Shown in pieces: positions 21,620-27,722 of a stretch of DNA of 28,358 bases. The DNA is from a virus. Location: IMG/VR virus record IMGVR_UViG_3300046744_000064, positions 1 through 28,358 of that record; one strand, given 5' to 3'. Numbering within the stretch: position 1 is the stretch's first letter; the number at the start of each line of letters is the position of its first letter. The notes beneath the pieces are model-generated. The model was given only the letters and a program-made list of their open reading frames with translations, did no database searches and was not told the DNA's origin. Position numbers and translations under genes: made by a program.

Positions 21620-22540
21620 CTAAAATGGCAATCCGCCTTGAACTTTCTCTGAAGTTTCCAACAGGCTCTCTCCATCAATCTCAAACCCTGCGCTACCTGG
21701 TTTCATCCGCATCATTATAGGCTCGTCATACGGAGTCGGTTTTCCGCCCGTCTCCGTCTCCTTTACCTTAAAGCAGTGTATGTGTGTGTACATCCATTCG
21801 GTTGGGTGGCTCGTCAGCCTGTGAATACACCACATATCATCAGCACGGTTTCCCCACTTACCCCCTCCTTCAACATCACCTACGCTAGGGGGCTTAGTCA
21901 TTCCTGCGTACTCGTGCTGTGCAGGATACTTGTTTCTTAATGCACCTGTAACTGCGTGAGTGTTTACCCACACACTGACCCTATTCTGCTTGGCCCAATT
22001 ACGCAAAGCTGTAGCCACCTCGTAGTCATACTCGTGGCCACCTAAAGACTGAAACATCTTAGGTTCTTTCCTTAAGGAATTATAAGGATCAATAAGAAAA
22101 CCGTCTATACCCTCTTCGCTGTTTATGTCGGTAGCCTCCTCTATCAAATCCTTGTAGGAGTACATCTTTTTATCGGCATCAATAATGATAAAGTAACCCA
22201 TAATAAAACGCATAGCCTTCTGCATCTCATCCTCCTCAACCTTGTTGATGGTCTTACCTAAGTAGAATTGCACAATCTTTACAGCGACACTTTCTGGAGT
22301 GTTCTCGCTACTAAAGATGAGCCATTTAAGTTTATTCTTCATTGACTGCAATACCATCAAGTAAAGAATAGTAGTAGTCTTACCTACGTTGTTATGCCCT
22401 AAAATTATATTGAAATTACCTCTTTTAAAACGGAGGTACTCGTCTAGTTTGTGATGCCCAAAGTCATAGCCTTGCTTGACCCTGTTCATACGAATGTTAT
22501 CTATACGACCCGTGAGGTCGGCATAGCTGACTTTAGCCAT
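21620..22540 (-). CDS. Replicative helicase (DnaB/RecA-fold ATPase)
   Basis: 306 aa. Walker A GHNNVGKTT at 48-56, IFSSENTPESVAVKI (about 75-90), Walker B GFLIDPYN at 147-154, then WVNTHAV near 191-197 and a C-terminal WGNRADDMWCIHR motif. This is the DnaB-type C-terminal ATPase core with a very short N-terminus and no primase domain. It should unwind DNA at the fork together with host or phage partners. It ends GGLPF, similar to an SSB-tail-like end. It follows a terminator and so needs its own promoter or read-through. Confidence 0.8.
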   Translation of the reverse strand: MAKVSYADLTGRIDNIRMNRVKQGYDFGHHKLDEYLRFKRGNFNIILGHNNVGKTTTILYLMVLQSMKNKLKWLIFSSENTPESVAVKIVQFYLGKTINKVEEDEMQKAMRFIMGYFIIIDADKKMYSYKDLIEEATDINSEEGIDGFLIDPYNSLRKEPKMFQSLGGHEYDYEVATALRNWAKQNRVSVWVNTHAVTGALRNKYPAQHEYAGMTKPPSVGDVEGGGKWGNRADDMWCIHRLTSHPTEWMYTHIHCFKVKETETGGKPTPYDEPIMMRMKPGSAGFEIDGESLLETSEKVQGGLPF

Positions 22541-22554
22541 ATGGTTTTGGTATT

Positions 22555-22581
22555 AAAAAAGGGGAGAGCATTGCCCTCCCC
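22555..22581 (-). terminator. Intrinsic terminator after the SSB-like gene
   Basis: On the minus strand GGGGAG pairs with CTCCCC across a GGCAATGCT loop region, followed by six T. It closes the early unit (25128-22599) just before the helicase. Confidence 0.85.
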
Positions 22582-22598
22582 CGATGTGAAACTTTTAA

Positions 22599-23078
22599 TT
22601 AGAACGGAGACTCAGTGCTCTGCTCTTTCAACGGATTGGCATCATTATCGAGTACCCAATCCTTAAAAGATTCTGCCAACCTCATTACATCCATATGAGT
22701 GGCATCCATACTTGAAGCAAACTCAGCGGCTGCCTTCAATGCTGTTTGACGTACAATAAGTACATCTTTTGAGGTGGTAGCACCTCCGCCCGTTGAAGGG
22801 GCGGTGGCTACCTGTTGTGGTGCATTCGTTACCTGACCATCATACTGAGGATTAGCAGGCTTGATTTTATACCAAGTCTTACCCGTCTTACTCTGTCTTG
22901 CCTCATCAAGGTAGTGGGCTGTTTCACCTACTACAAACTTGTTTTGATTCTCGTTAGTTGATGTGTAAAGACCAGAGTCTCCATTATCAAACCTTACTCC
23001 ATAGGTGTACATCATTCCGTACTGACCTTCTCTTGGCTCGCCTACAGGCTTCACCTCTTGAACTACTGCTGTTTTCAT
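22599..23078 (-). CDS. Single-stranded DNA-binding-like protein (probable)
   Basis: 159 aa. The N-terminal half (EGQYGMMYTYGVRFDNGDSG to KTGKTWYKIKP) looks like a small beta barrel of OB type. A flexible Gln/Ala/Thr/Gly linker (80-103) is followed by a helical C-terminal part that ends QSTESPF, resembling the acidic Phe-ended tail of SSB. It sits among replication genes, with its own promoter-like element and terminator, as expected for an abundant ssDNA-binding protein. The family call is inference. Confidence 0.5.
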   Translation of the reverse strand: MKTAVVQEVKPVGEPREGQYGMMYTYGVRFDNGDSGLYTSTNENQNKFVVGETAHYLDEARQSKTGKTWYKIKPANPQYDGQVTNAPQQVATAPSTGGGATTSKDVLIVRQTALKAAAEFASSMDATHMDVMRLAESFKDWVLDNDANPLKEQSTESPF

Positions 23079-23088
23079 AGCATCTCTT

Positions 23089-23122
23089 TTATTGATTATT
23101 AAACTGATTCGAAATTAACAAA
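23089..23122 (-). promoter_or_regulatory. Candidate promoter of the SSB-like gene
   Basis: TTTG (23119-23122) and, 18 nt downstream, AATAATCAATAA (23089-23100), ending 10 nt before the ATG. The same pair precedes the capsid gene. The region lies in the only gap between the methyltransferase and this gene. Confidence 0.5.
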
Positions 23123-23123
23123 A

Positions 23124-24245
23124 TTATTCATACAACGGCAATAATCTTTTAGCAATTTCCGCTACCACGTCAACCGTGACTGCATTGCCGCACTGCTTAT
23201 AGCGTTGTGTGTTACTCATCTCCTTGACCTTTCCTTCGTACGATCCATAAAGCGTATGGTTATCAGGAAACCCCTGAAGGCGTTCACACTCTATAGGAGT
23301 TAGTCTACGGATGCGGTAGTCTTGTACAAATTGGTCGGTATTACCTCCTTGTCCACTTGATGTGTGTATTGTTCCTGCCGTGTCTTTTAGGTGTCGGTCA
23401 GTAACTTTACCCTTAGCATCTCTTGTATAGCCTATTATTTTAGGCTCTACCACGGCTTGTTCACATAAGGTGTCAAGTGTTTGCGCTTTCTGCTTACCCA
23501 CTCGACCCCTGCGAGTAGTTGAGTTGATAGCAGTTAGGTTTATGCTGTCACCTACCTCAGCTTCTTCATACCCACATTCCTTAGCACTCTTTACTTTTAT
23601 AAAATTAGCACTTAGGTTTATCTTATACTCTGCACTACTTAAGGTGTGTGCAACCTGAAGTTGCTGCTCCGCTTCTCTGCGTGATTTGTTAACCAATCTA
23701 TCATTTTTTGTGATAGGAAAAACTCCTCCATAATCTCCTCTGGCTTCTGCAAGATGTCCGACAAGGTAGACTCGCTCTCTATTTTGGGGTAGAAACCACG
23801 ATGTATTAAGCAGTTGCCATTCAAGTCTATAGCCCCCAAGGTCAACAAAGGCTTGGAGGATTGCCGCAAAGTCTGCCCCATCGTTTGAGCTGAATGCTCC
23901 TTTAACATTCTCCCAAATAAAAACTCTTGGTCTACATTCTCCGATAAGCCGTATTGCTTCAGAGATAAGACTGCTTCGGTCTCCTTCGAGACCCCTGCGA
24001 TTTCCAGCCTGACTAAAGTCTTGGCAAGGACTTCCAAAAGTGATGAGGTCGATTCTTGGGAGGTCTGCCCCCCGAACATCTCTAACTGACCCGACATAGG
24101 TTGCATCTTTAAATTGATTTTGATACACAGCGATAGCGTGCTTGTCTACTTCGGAAAACCAAGAGGTCACTTCATAGCCTGCACGCTCGAAGCCCAAATG
24201 AAAGCCTCCAATACCGCTGAATAAATCTAGTTGGTTAATCTTCAT
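23124..24245 (-). CDS. C5-cytosine DNA methyltransferase (orphan)
   Basis: 373 aa with all main motifs: I DLFSGIGGFHLGFE (7-20), IV GSPCQDFSQAG (catalytic C74), VI ENV (112-114), VIII QNRERVY (154-160), a variable target-recognition region about 170-290, IX RRLTPIECERLQGFP, and X CGNAVTVDVV. It transfers methyl groups from S-adenosylmethionine to cytosine C5. No restriction enzyme is nearby, so it likely shields phage DNA from host restriction. It overlaps the resolvase end by 11 nt. The specificity cannot be read from the sequence. Confidence 0.95.
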   Translation of the reverse strand: MKINQLDLFSGIGGFHLGFERAGYEVTSWFSEVDKHAIAVYQNQFKDATYVGSVRDVRGADLPRIDLITFGSPCQDFSQAGNRRGLEGDRSSLISEAIRLIGECRPRVFIWENVKGAFSSNDGADFAAILQAFVDLGGYRLEWQLLNTSWFLPQNRERVYLVGHLAEARGDYGGVFPITKNDRLVNKSRREAEQQLQVAHTLSSAEYKINLSANFIKVKSAKECGYEEAEVGDSINLTAINSTTRRGRVGKQKAQTLDTLCEQAVVEPKIIGYTRDAKGKVTDRHLKDTAGTIHTSSGQGGNTDQFVQDYRIRRLTPIECERLQGFPDNHTLYGSYEGKVKEMSNTQRYKQCGNAVTVDVVAEIAKRLLPLYE

Positions 24246-24624
24246 TTGTAGGTACTGCGTTCCTTAATCTAATCTCAACCTCACAATAATTCTTTTCAAC
24301 CGTTTGGTCATAAACGATAGTGAGTTTGTTGTAGTATTTAGGGCTATCGTCAGGAATCCATCCGTTAGCCACGAGAGTGTCAGCAGTAAATTTTGAGACC
24401 AAAACAAGGTTATCCACATCGGCACGAGTATTATACCGAATAAGGAGAGTACAAGTCTCCGCAAGATGGTGGTCATAACGAGCCAATTCTGACTCCACGA
24501 TTTTTTTATATTCATCTTTTGTTTTTTTTCTAAATGTCCAATGTTTACCTGCGTAAAGTGAGTTAAGACTTATCGTCTTCGGTAGCTTGAGATTTAAGTT
24601 GAGCTCGTTTAATATCATAACCAA
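24235..24624 (-). CDS. rusA: RusA-like Holliday junction resolvase
   Basis: 129 aa. SLNSLYAGKHWTFRKKTKDE near the N-terminus, then RADVDN (D69, D71), KFTADTL (K78, D82) and NGWIPDDSPKY are the RusA signature with the acidic metal-binding residues. It resolves four-way DNA junctions made in replication and recombination before packaging. The start used is at 24624, inside DUF3310; another Met at 24618 is equally possible. It overlaps the methyltransferase gene. Confidence 0.88.
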   Translation of the reverse strand: MVMILNELNLNLKLPKTISLNSLYAGKHWTFRKKTKDEYKKIVESELARYDHHLAETCTLLIRYNTRADVDNLVLVSKFTADTLVANGWIPDDSPKYYNKLTIVYDQTVEKNYCEVEIRLRNAVPTNED

Positions 24625-24934
24625 TGTATTCTATTTCTTTGTTTATGTGATCTATGGCTTTCTTCAAGTCATTAACCATAGGATTGTTTGGTTTCTTACC
24701 TGCTCGTAACAAGTAGGCGATAGCTACACCAATGTTGTAAGAGTCGCTTGAAAAGTCCATACATACATCAAAAGCCTCAATGCCTTTGTACTTACCTAGG
24801 TAGTAACTTGGTGTCGAGGTAGTATCCTGTTTGGTACTTGCCATATCGGTAGTCGCTAAGTTGCCTGTCTGGGATTCCGAAGTGGAGGTAAAGGTGGTTG
24901 TGTAAGGTGATTTTATTGACTTCGTATTTTTCAT
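24563..24934 (-). CDS. DUF3310 protein
   Basis: 123 aa by the ATG at 24934, which overlaps the previous stop (ATGA). The family core is residues about 44-103: YLGKYKGIEAFDVCMDF, SYNIGVAIAYLLRAGKK and VNDLKKAIDHINKEIE. DUF3310 proteins are common in phage early operons and sometimes linked to nucleotide metabolism enzymes; function unknown. The Thr/Ser-rich first 30 residues are unusual for the family. A start at 24844 would remove them and leave room for the overlapping frame. Confidence 0.75.
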   Translation of the reverse strand: MKNTKSIKSPYTTTFTSTSESQTGNLATTDMASTKQDTTSTPSYYLGKYKGIEAFDVCMDFSSDSYNIGVAIAYLLRAGKKPNNPMVNDLKKAIDHINKEIEYIGYDIKRAQLKSQATEDDKS

Positions 24935-24971
24935 AATGCTCTACTTTCTGTATCTCTTTGTGAATCTTCAT
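24792..24971 (-). CDS. Overlapping small ORF, 59 aa
   Basis: ATG at 24971 has AGGAG six bases upstream, a rare strong ribosome-binding site here. The product is rich in His, Tyr and Lys (KVEHYEKYEVNKITLHNH, then FGIPDRQLSDYRYGKYQTG). It overlaps the N-terminal part of DUF3310 in another frame and the end of the coiled-coil gene. Either this or the DUF3310 N-terminus is the real product, or both are. Confidence 0.4.
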   Translation of the reverse strand: MKIHKEIQKVEHYEKYEVNKITLHNHLYLHFGIPDRQLSDYRYGKYQTGYYLDTKLLPR

Positions 24972-25128
24972 TTTGCTCCTGTTTAAACCTCTCAAATAGA
25001 AAGAGGGCCGTCTCAGCAGATATGTCTTTCCGCTGATAGTCCCTCACTATAAATTGCTTTAGTAAATTAACCTCTTTCTCTAAGGCCTCAACTCTTGCCT
25101 GAGCAAGTTCATAAGTCTCGTTTGTCAT
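24931..25128 (-). CDS. Small coiled-coil early protein, 65 aa
   Basis: 65 aa: a helix with heptads (YELAQARVEALEKEVNLLKQ), then a second charged helix. It is the first gene after the terminator at 25159 and has the ATGCT-ATG leader seen at two other genes. Likely an early regulator or adaptor; unknown function. Confidence 0.65.
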   Translation of the reverse strand: MTNETYELAQARVEALEKEVNLLKQFIVRDYQRKDISAETALFLFERFKQEQNEDSQRDTESRAL

Positions 25129-25158
25129 AGCATCTGTTTTTTATTGTCGTGAAAGTAT

Positions 25159-25192
25159 AAAAAAAAAGCCACCTTTCTAGGGGTGGCTTTTA
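25159..25192 (-). terminator. Strong intrinsic terminator
   Basis: Minus strand: AAAGCCACC pairs with GGTGGCTTT (arms 25182-25190 and 25165-25173, 8-nt loop) and then nine T in total. It lies two bases after the stop of the 50-aa gene and isolates it from the early unit. Confidence 0.93.
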
Positions 25193-25194
25193 GA

Positions 25195-25347
25195 TTAACC
25201 TAACTCAATGTTGTATGAGTTAGCTACTTTCTTGAGTAGAATCTCTGTGTAGTATTGTTGGTCGCTTGACATTTGCATTGTAGCTCCTGAGCCCCACAAA
25301 TAGTTAATAGCTTCCATACACTCTTTCTTTGATACTTGATTTAACAT
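25195..25347 (-). CDS. Small protein in its own unit, 50 aa
   Basis: MLNQVSKKECMEAINYLWGS then ATMQMSSDQQYY and a helical end VANSYNIELG. It has its own promoter-like site upstream and terminator downstream, so it is a one-gene transcript. A stand-alone early product, perhaps a host-takeover protein; no family recognised. Confidence 0.7.
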   Translation of the reverse strand: MLNQVSKKECMEAINYLWGSGATMQMSSDQQYYTEILLKKVANSYNIELG

Positions 25348-25359
25348 AGCATTTTTATT

Positions 25360-25379
25360 TTTGGTTATACCCAAATATA
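25360..25379 (-). promoter_or_regulatory. Bacteroidetes-type -7 box with overlapping inverted repeat
   Basis: The minus strand has TATATTTG (25372-25379), an exact TAnnTTTG box, about 24 nt before the ATG at 25347. A TTTGG-GTATAA-CCAAA inverted repeat (25360-25375) overlaps it, as an operator might. No clear TTTG -33 box is seen at 19-21 nt upstream. Confidence 0.5.
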
Positions 25380-25479
25380 ATAAAAAAACTAATACTGTGT
25401 ATAAGTCTGTGAAAAAAGTTTGATTTGAAAGTTTGGCCGTTAGCCAGGTAATCCCTTTTTTTTACTTTAGTATACTATT

Positions 25480-25524
25480 AGAGTATATATATCTACCCCT
25501 AAAGGGTAGAGATATATATACTCT
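25480..25524. repeat. Long AT-rich hairpin after the holin gene
   Basis: AGAGTATATATATCTACCC at 25480-25498 faces its complement at 25504-25524 with one 2-nt bulge. It starts 10 nt after the holin stop. There is no T-run after it on either strand, so it is not a standard intrinsic terminator. The stretch 25348-25534 otherwise holds no gene. Confidence 0.85.
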
Positions 25525-25534
25525 TACTCTAGAG

Positions 25535-25900
25535 TCATTTTAGTTTACCACGCTTGTCTACGGTGCGTACTGCGAAGTACCCACCTACAACCGTTACACT
25601 TAGCATATTCCAAAGGCTAATCCAAGCACTATCTACTTCTAGTATACCTAAGCCATCAAAGAAAGTAGCTATGACTAAAAACGATACGACCACCACTAAG
25701 GTTAATGGTCTCACGTTTTTACTTAGCCAACTATCAGAACTCATATCTGATTTCCATCGGTTACTTATCTCAGCTTCAATAGAAGCCTTTAGAGCAGCTT
25801 TCTCCTCTGGAGTTGATACATACTTGTCTACGACATTAGAAACGGCTTCTATCGTCTCCTGTGCGCTTTTTCCGAGTAGTTTTGTTATTAGTGGATTCAT
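25535..25900 (-). CDS. Holin (GTA-type 3TM holin family, probable)
   Basis: 121 aa. A helical N-terminus (1-50), then SDSWLSKNVRPLTLVVVVSF, where the first membrane helix (66-84) begins, and a second (92-110). The WLSKNVRPLT motif before the membrane segment is typical of the GTA_holin_3TM family. It would open the inner membrane and time lysis. It is the last gene of the lysis unit and has no gene overlap downstream. Confidence 0.75.
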   Translation of the reverse strand: MNPLITKLLGKSAQETIEAVSNVVDKYVSTPEEKAALKASIEAEISNRWKSDMSSDSWLSKNVRPLTLVVVVSFLVIATFFDGLGILEVDSAWISLWNMLSVTVVGGYFAVRTVDKRGKLK

Positions 25901-25958
25901 TACAATTCTTTTTACAGGTACATTCCTTTGGTGCTATATCGCACCACTTACGATCCAC
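25836..25958 (-). CDS. Cys-rich micro-ORF with GTG start, 40 aa
   Basis: The frame from GTG 25958 reads MDRKWCDIAPKECTCKKNCN, then a basic tail overlapping the holin N-terminus in another frame. The WCx7CxCx3C pattern looks purposeful and lies in the short gap before the holin. No ATG is available. The tail is likely only overlap. Confidence 0.35.
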   Translation of the reverse strand: MDRKWCDIAPKECTCKKNCNESTNNKTTRKKRTGDDRSRF

Positions 25959-26064
25959 ACGCCTCGCAGTCTTCAGGATTCTCTATGTTACAGGTTGGTT
26001 GTTCTTGGTTCTCTAGTTCGTTAATAAAGCTGTCTAAGCTATTGTTATCGTGTGTTATGTTCAT
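25948..26064 (-). CDS. Small acidic Cys protein, 38 aa
   Basis: ATG at 26064 overlaps the preceding TAA (TAATG). MNITHDNNSLDSFINELENQ then CNIENPEDCEACGS, acidic with three C-terminal cysteines. The coupling supports a real gene within the lysis unit; function unknown. Confidence 0.6.
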   Translation of the reverse strand: MNITHDNNSLDSFINELENQEQPTCNIENPEDCEACGS

Positions 26065-26363
26065 TAACCTCTTTTTATTATATCAATTTCACGCTGTAAA
26101 TACCTGTTCTCAGTCTCAAGCTCCGCTACCTTTTGCGTAAGTCTTAAGATTTCTCCTTGTGCAGTTTCAAGGCTTGTACTCATCTCATTCACTCGCTTCA
26201 GCAAGTCATCTCTAAACATAGTCTCTGGATTTTCAGCTCGCTCTTCCTTACGCAACTCTCGTGCCGAATCCTTCTTGGTCTTAATGACCATCTCATAAAA
26301 CTTAAATGCTGCTCCGCTACCCAAGATCGTAACAAGTGCAATAATCAGCTCTTTGCTTTCCAT
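26064..26363 (-). CDS. Membrane-anchored coiled-coil protein, spanin-like
   Basis: 99 aa. One N-terminal membrane helix (about 6-24, IIALVTILGSGAAFKFYEMV), a basic/acidic linker, then a coiled coil at about 55-97 (MSTSLETAQGEILRLTQKVA, ELETENRYLQREIDIIKRG). Size and layout resemble Rz-type inner-membrane spanins, but a lipoprotein partner (Rz1) is not seen. It overlaps the membrane protein gene by 19 nt. Confidence 0.6.
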   Translation of the reverse strand: MESKELIIALVTILGSGAAFKFYEMVIKTKKDSARELRKEERAENPETMFRDDLLKRVNEMSTSLETAQGEILRLTQKVAELETENRYLQREIDIIKRG

Positions 26364-26728
26364 TGTTTAGTAACTCTTATTTGATTTATAACTGCTGCTA
26401 ACGCAATGATTAGCCACCCAAAGCGTGAAGGGGCTTCCCATAAAAGCCCTGTCATCATATACTGCTCAACCGTTAAGAAGGCTACAATCGTAGCTATAAC
26501 TGTTGAATAGTATCTACATCGTAGGTCTCGCATACCTACACTATAGAATTGAAATAAGCCTCCGCCTATGGCTATAAAGATTATATGCCACTTAAAGCCT
26601 ATCTCTGCCCATACCGCAGCAGGTAAGAGTAAGGTGTGTAGCACCGCTATAAGTAACTCTAAAAACTCACTATCAGCAAAGCCTATAATAGTCTTGAGGT
26701 TCTGTTTAATTAGTTTGAAGTTTACCAT
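26345..26728 (-). CDS. Multi-span membrane protein, possible second holin
   Basis: 127 aa with four predicted helices, about 22-41, 46-65, 76-93 and 101-117. It follows the endolysin gene (7-nt overlap). Two hydrophobic lysis-module proteins in one phage suggest a holin/antiholin pair or a holin and an accessory protein. Confidence 0.65.
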   Translation of the reverse strand: MVNFKLIKQNLKTIIGFADSEFLELLIAVLHTLLLPAAVWAEIGFKWHIIFIAIGGGLFQFYSVGMRDLRCRYYSTVIATIVAFLTVEQYMMTGLLWEAPSRFGWLIIALAAVINQIRVTKQWKAKS

Positions 26729-27177
26729 TTCGTGTATCGTGTCTTTCCGTTATCCTTATACGCTACGAGTACCTCACCTCGGTTGCCCGACTCCTTGTAG
26801 GAGCAGTGCACCCAAGCATACTCACCCATATTATCAGGGAACTCACCTATGAGTTGGTCAAAGGTTAAGTGATCTTTGATATACATAAAGAGGTCACGAT
26901 TCGTGTACCCTCCTGTAGACTGCATATCTAATGCTTCACCCTTTGAATGTTGTGAGTTGTTAGAACCTCCGATAGCCTCGTTTAATTCCTTTGACCGATA
27001 ACCAGAAGTAACTCTTAATGGCTTTCCAAAATGTTCTCGGCAAGGCTGAAAGATATTGTTGGCTACTGCCTTCAAATTGATTAAGTGAGATACTGTTGGC
27101 TCGTTTGCAATCCCCTTGCGTAAAGCAGTCGCAGAGTATATCACTTCTGCAAGGCTCAAATTCTCCGTTAGCTTCAT
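26722..27177 (-). CDS. Endolysin, M15 peptidase (D-Ala-D-Ala carboxypeptidase type)
   Basis: 151 aa. VTSGYRSKELNEAIGG, then SQHSKGEALDM with zinc ligands H77 and D84, and WVHCSY with H124, complete the M15A zinc site (HxxxxxxD...H). It cuts peptide cross-links of peptidoglycan to release phage. No signal peptide, so it needs the holin downstream. Its start overlaps the stop of the small Cys protein (ATGA). Confidence 0.9.
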   Translation of the reverse strand: MKLTENLSLAEVIYSATALRKGIANEPTVSHLINLKAVANNIFQPCREHFGKPLRVTSGYRSKELNEAIGGSNNSQHSKGEALDMQSTGGYTNRDLFMYIKDHLTFDQLIGEFPDNMGEYAWVHCSYKESGNRGEVLVAYKDNGKTRYTKW

Positions 27178-27335
27178 TCTTCATCTGTCAAAGTTATACT
27201 ACCAATACCTTGCGCTCTTACAGAGCCATCACAACAGTCTATAGAATATGTGTTAGTCTCCCAACATAGGCAGCCCCTCCGCCCCCCTTTAGGGGAGGTG
27301 CGTGAGGGGATGTAGTTTTGATCCTGGCTACTCAT
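27174..27335 (-). CDS. Small Cys-rich protein, 53 aa
   Basis: ATG at 27335 overlaps the preceding TAA (TAATG) and the stop overlaps the endolysin ATG. MSSQDQNYIPSRTSPKGGRR is followed by GCLCWETNTYSIDCCDGSVR and AQGIGSIT. The CLC...CC...QGIG pattern occurs, as I recall, in small proteins next to tail genes of marine flavobacterial phages. It may bind metal. Function unknown. Confidence 0.7.
   Translation of the reverse strand: MSSQDQNYIPSRTSPKGGRRGCLCWETNTYSIDCCDGSVRAQGIGSITLTDEE
27274..27309. repeat. GC-rich imperfect palindrome inside a small gene
   Basis: CCCCTCCGCCCCCCT faces AGGGGAGGTGCGTGAGGGG. It is much richer in G+C than its surroundings and encodes the Pro/Gly/Arg stretch at residues 9-19 of the 53-aa protein. 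It resembles intergenic palindromic repeats of Bacteroidetes chromosomes. Confidence 0.6.
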
Positions 27336-27721
27336 TATGGTAAATCATCTTCAGATGGCTCAGGGAAATACTCAGGATGTAACTCCTTACAGGTCTCTGT
27401 CCATTCGGCAATAGCAGTAGAGCTACCGAAAGTATGTAAGCCCATAGGCGCACACCATACCATAGCACTATCCCAAGACTCTACAGGCTCACCATCCCAT
27501 AGAACATCTATATGGTAGGTAGAAGATAGTACAGGTGCGGTGAGTTCGTTTCCTTCTTCATCGTATGTACCTTCAGTCTCTACCAAGTGTCCAAGATGTA
27601 CGATAGCGTGAGGGTGGTTAGGTACAACATCTCCTTCGGGAGTTGTCTCTGTACCCAATGCGTTGATTTTAGTTGTTGCTGCTCCTTTAGAGCCGAATGA
27701 GTATTTTCTAAATGTTTTCAT
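27335..27721 (-). CDS. Hypothetical virion-associated protein, 128 aa
   Basis: 128 aa: MKTFRKYSFGSKGAATTKIN, then NHPHAIVHLGHLVET, STYHIDVLWDGEPVESWDSA and GLHTFGSSTAIAEW, ending in an acidic Pro-rich tail. Predicted alpha/beta. It starts two bases after the fibre stop and is coupled to the Cys-rich gene. Possibly a tail-fibre chaperone or virion part by position; no family recognised with certainty. Confidence 0.65.
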   Translation of the reverse strand: MKTFRKYSFGSKGAATTKINALGTETTPEGDVVPNHPHAIVHLGHLVETEGTYDEEGNELTAPVLSSTYHIDVLWDGEPVESWDSAMVWCAPMGLHTFGSSTAIAEWTETCKELHPEYFPEPSEDDLP

Positions 27722-27722
27722 A

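Noticed and set aside
23639-24106. 155-codon minus-strand frame inside the methyltransferase
   Set aside because: Out-of-frame shadow of a gene with all canonical C5-methyltransferase motifs.
25480-25524. Intrinsic terminator for the lysis operon
   Set aside because: The stem is AT-rich and no T-run follows on the minus strand (A-rich sequence follows instead).
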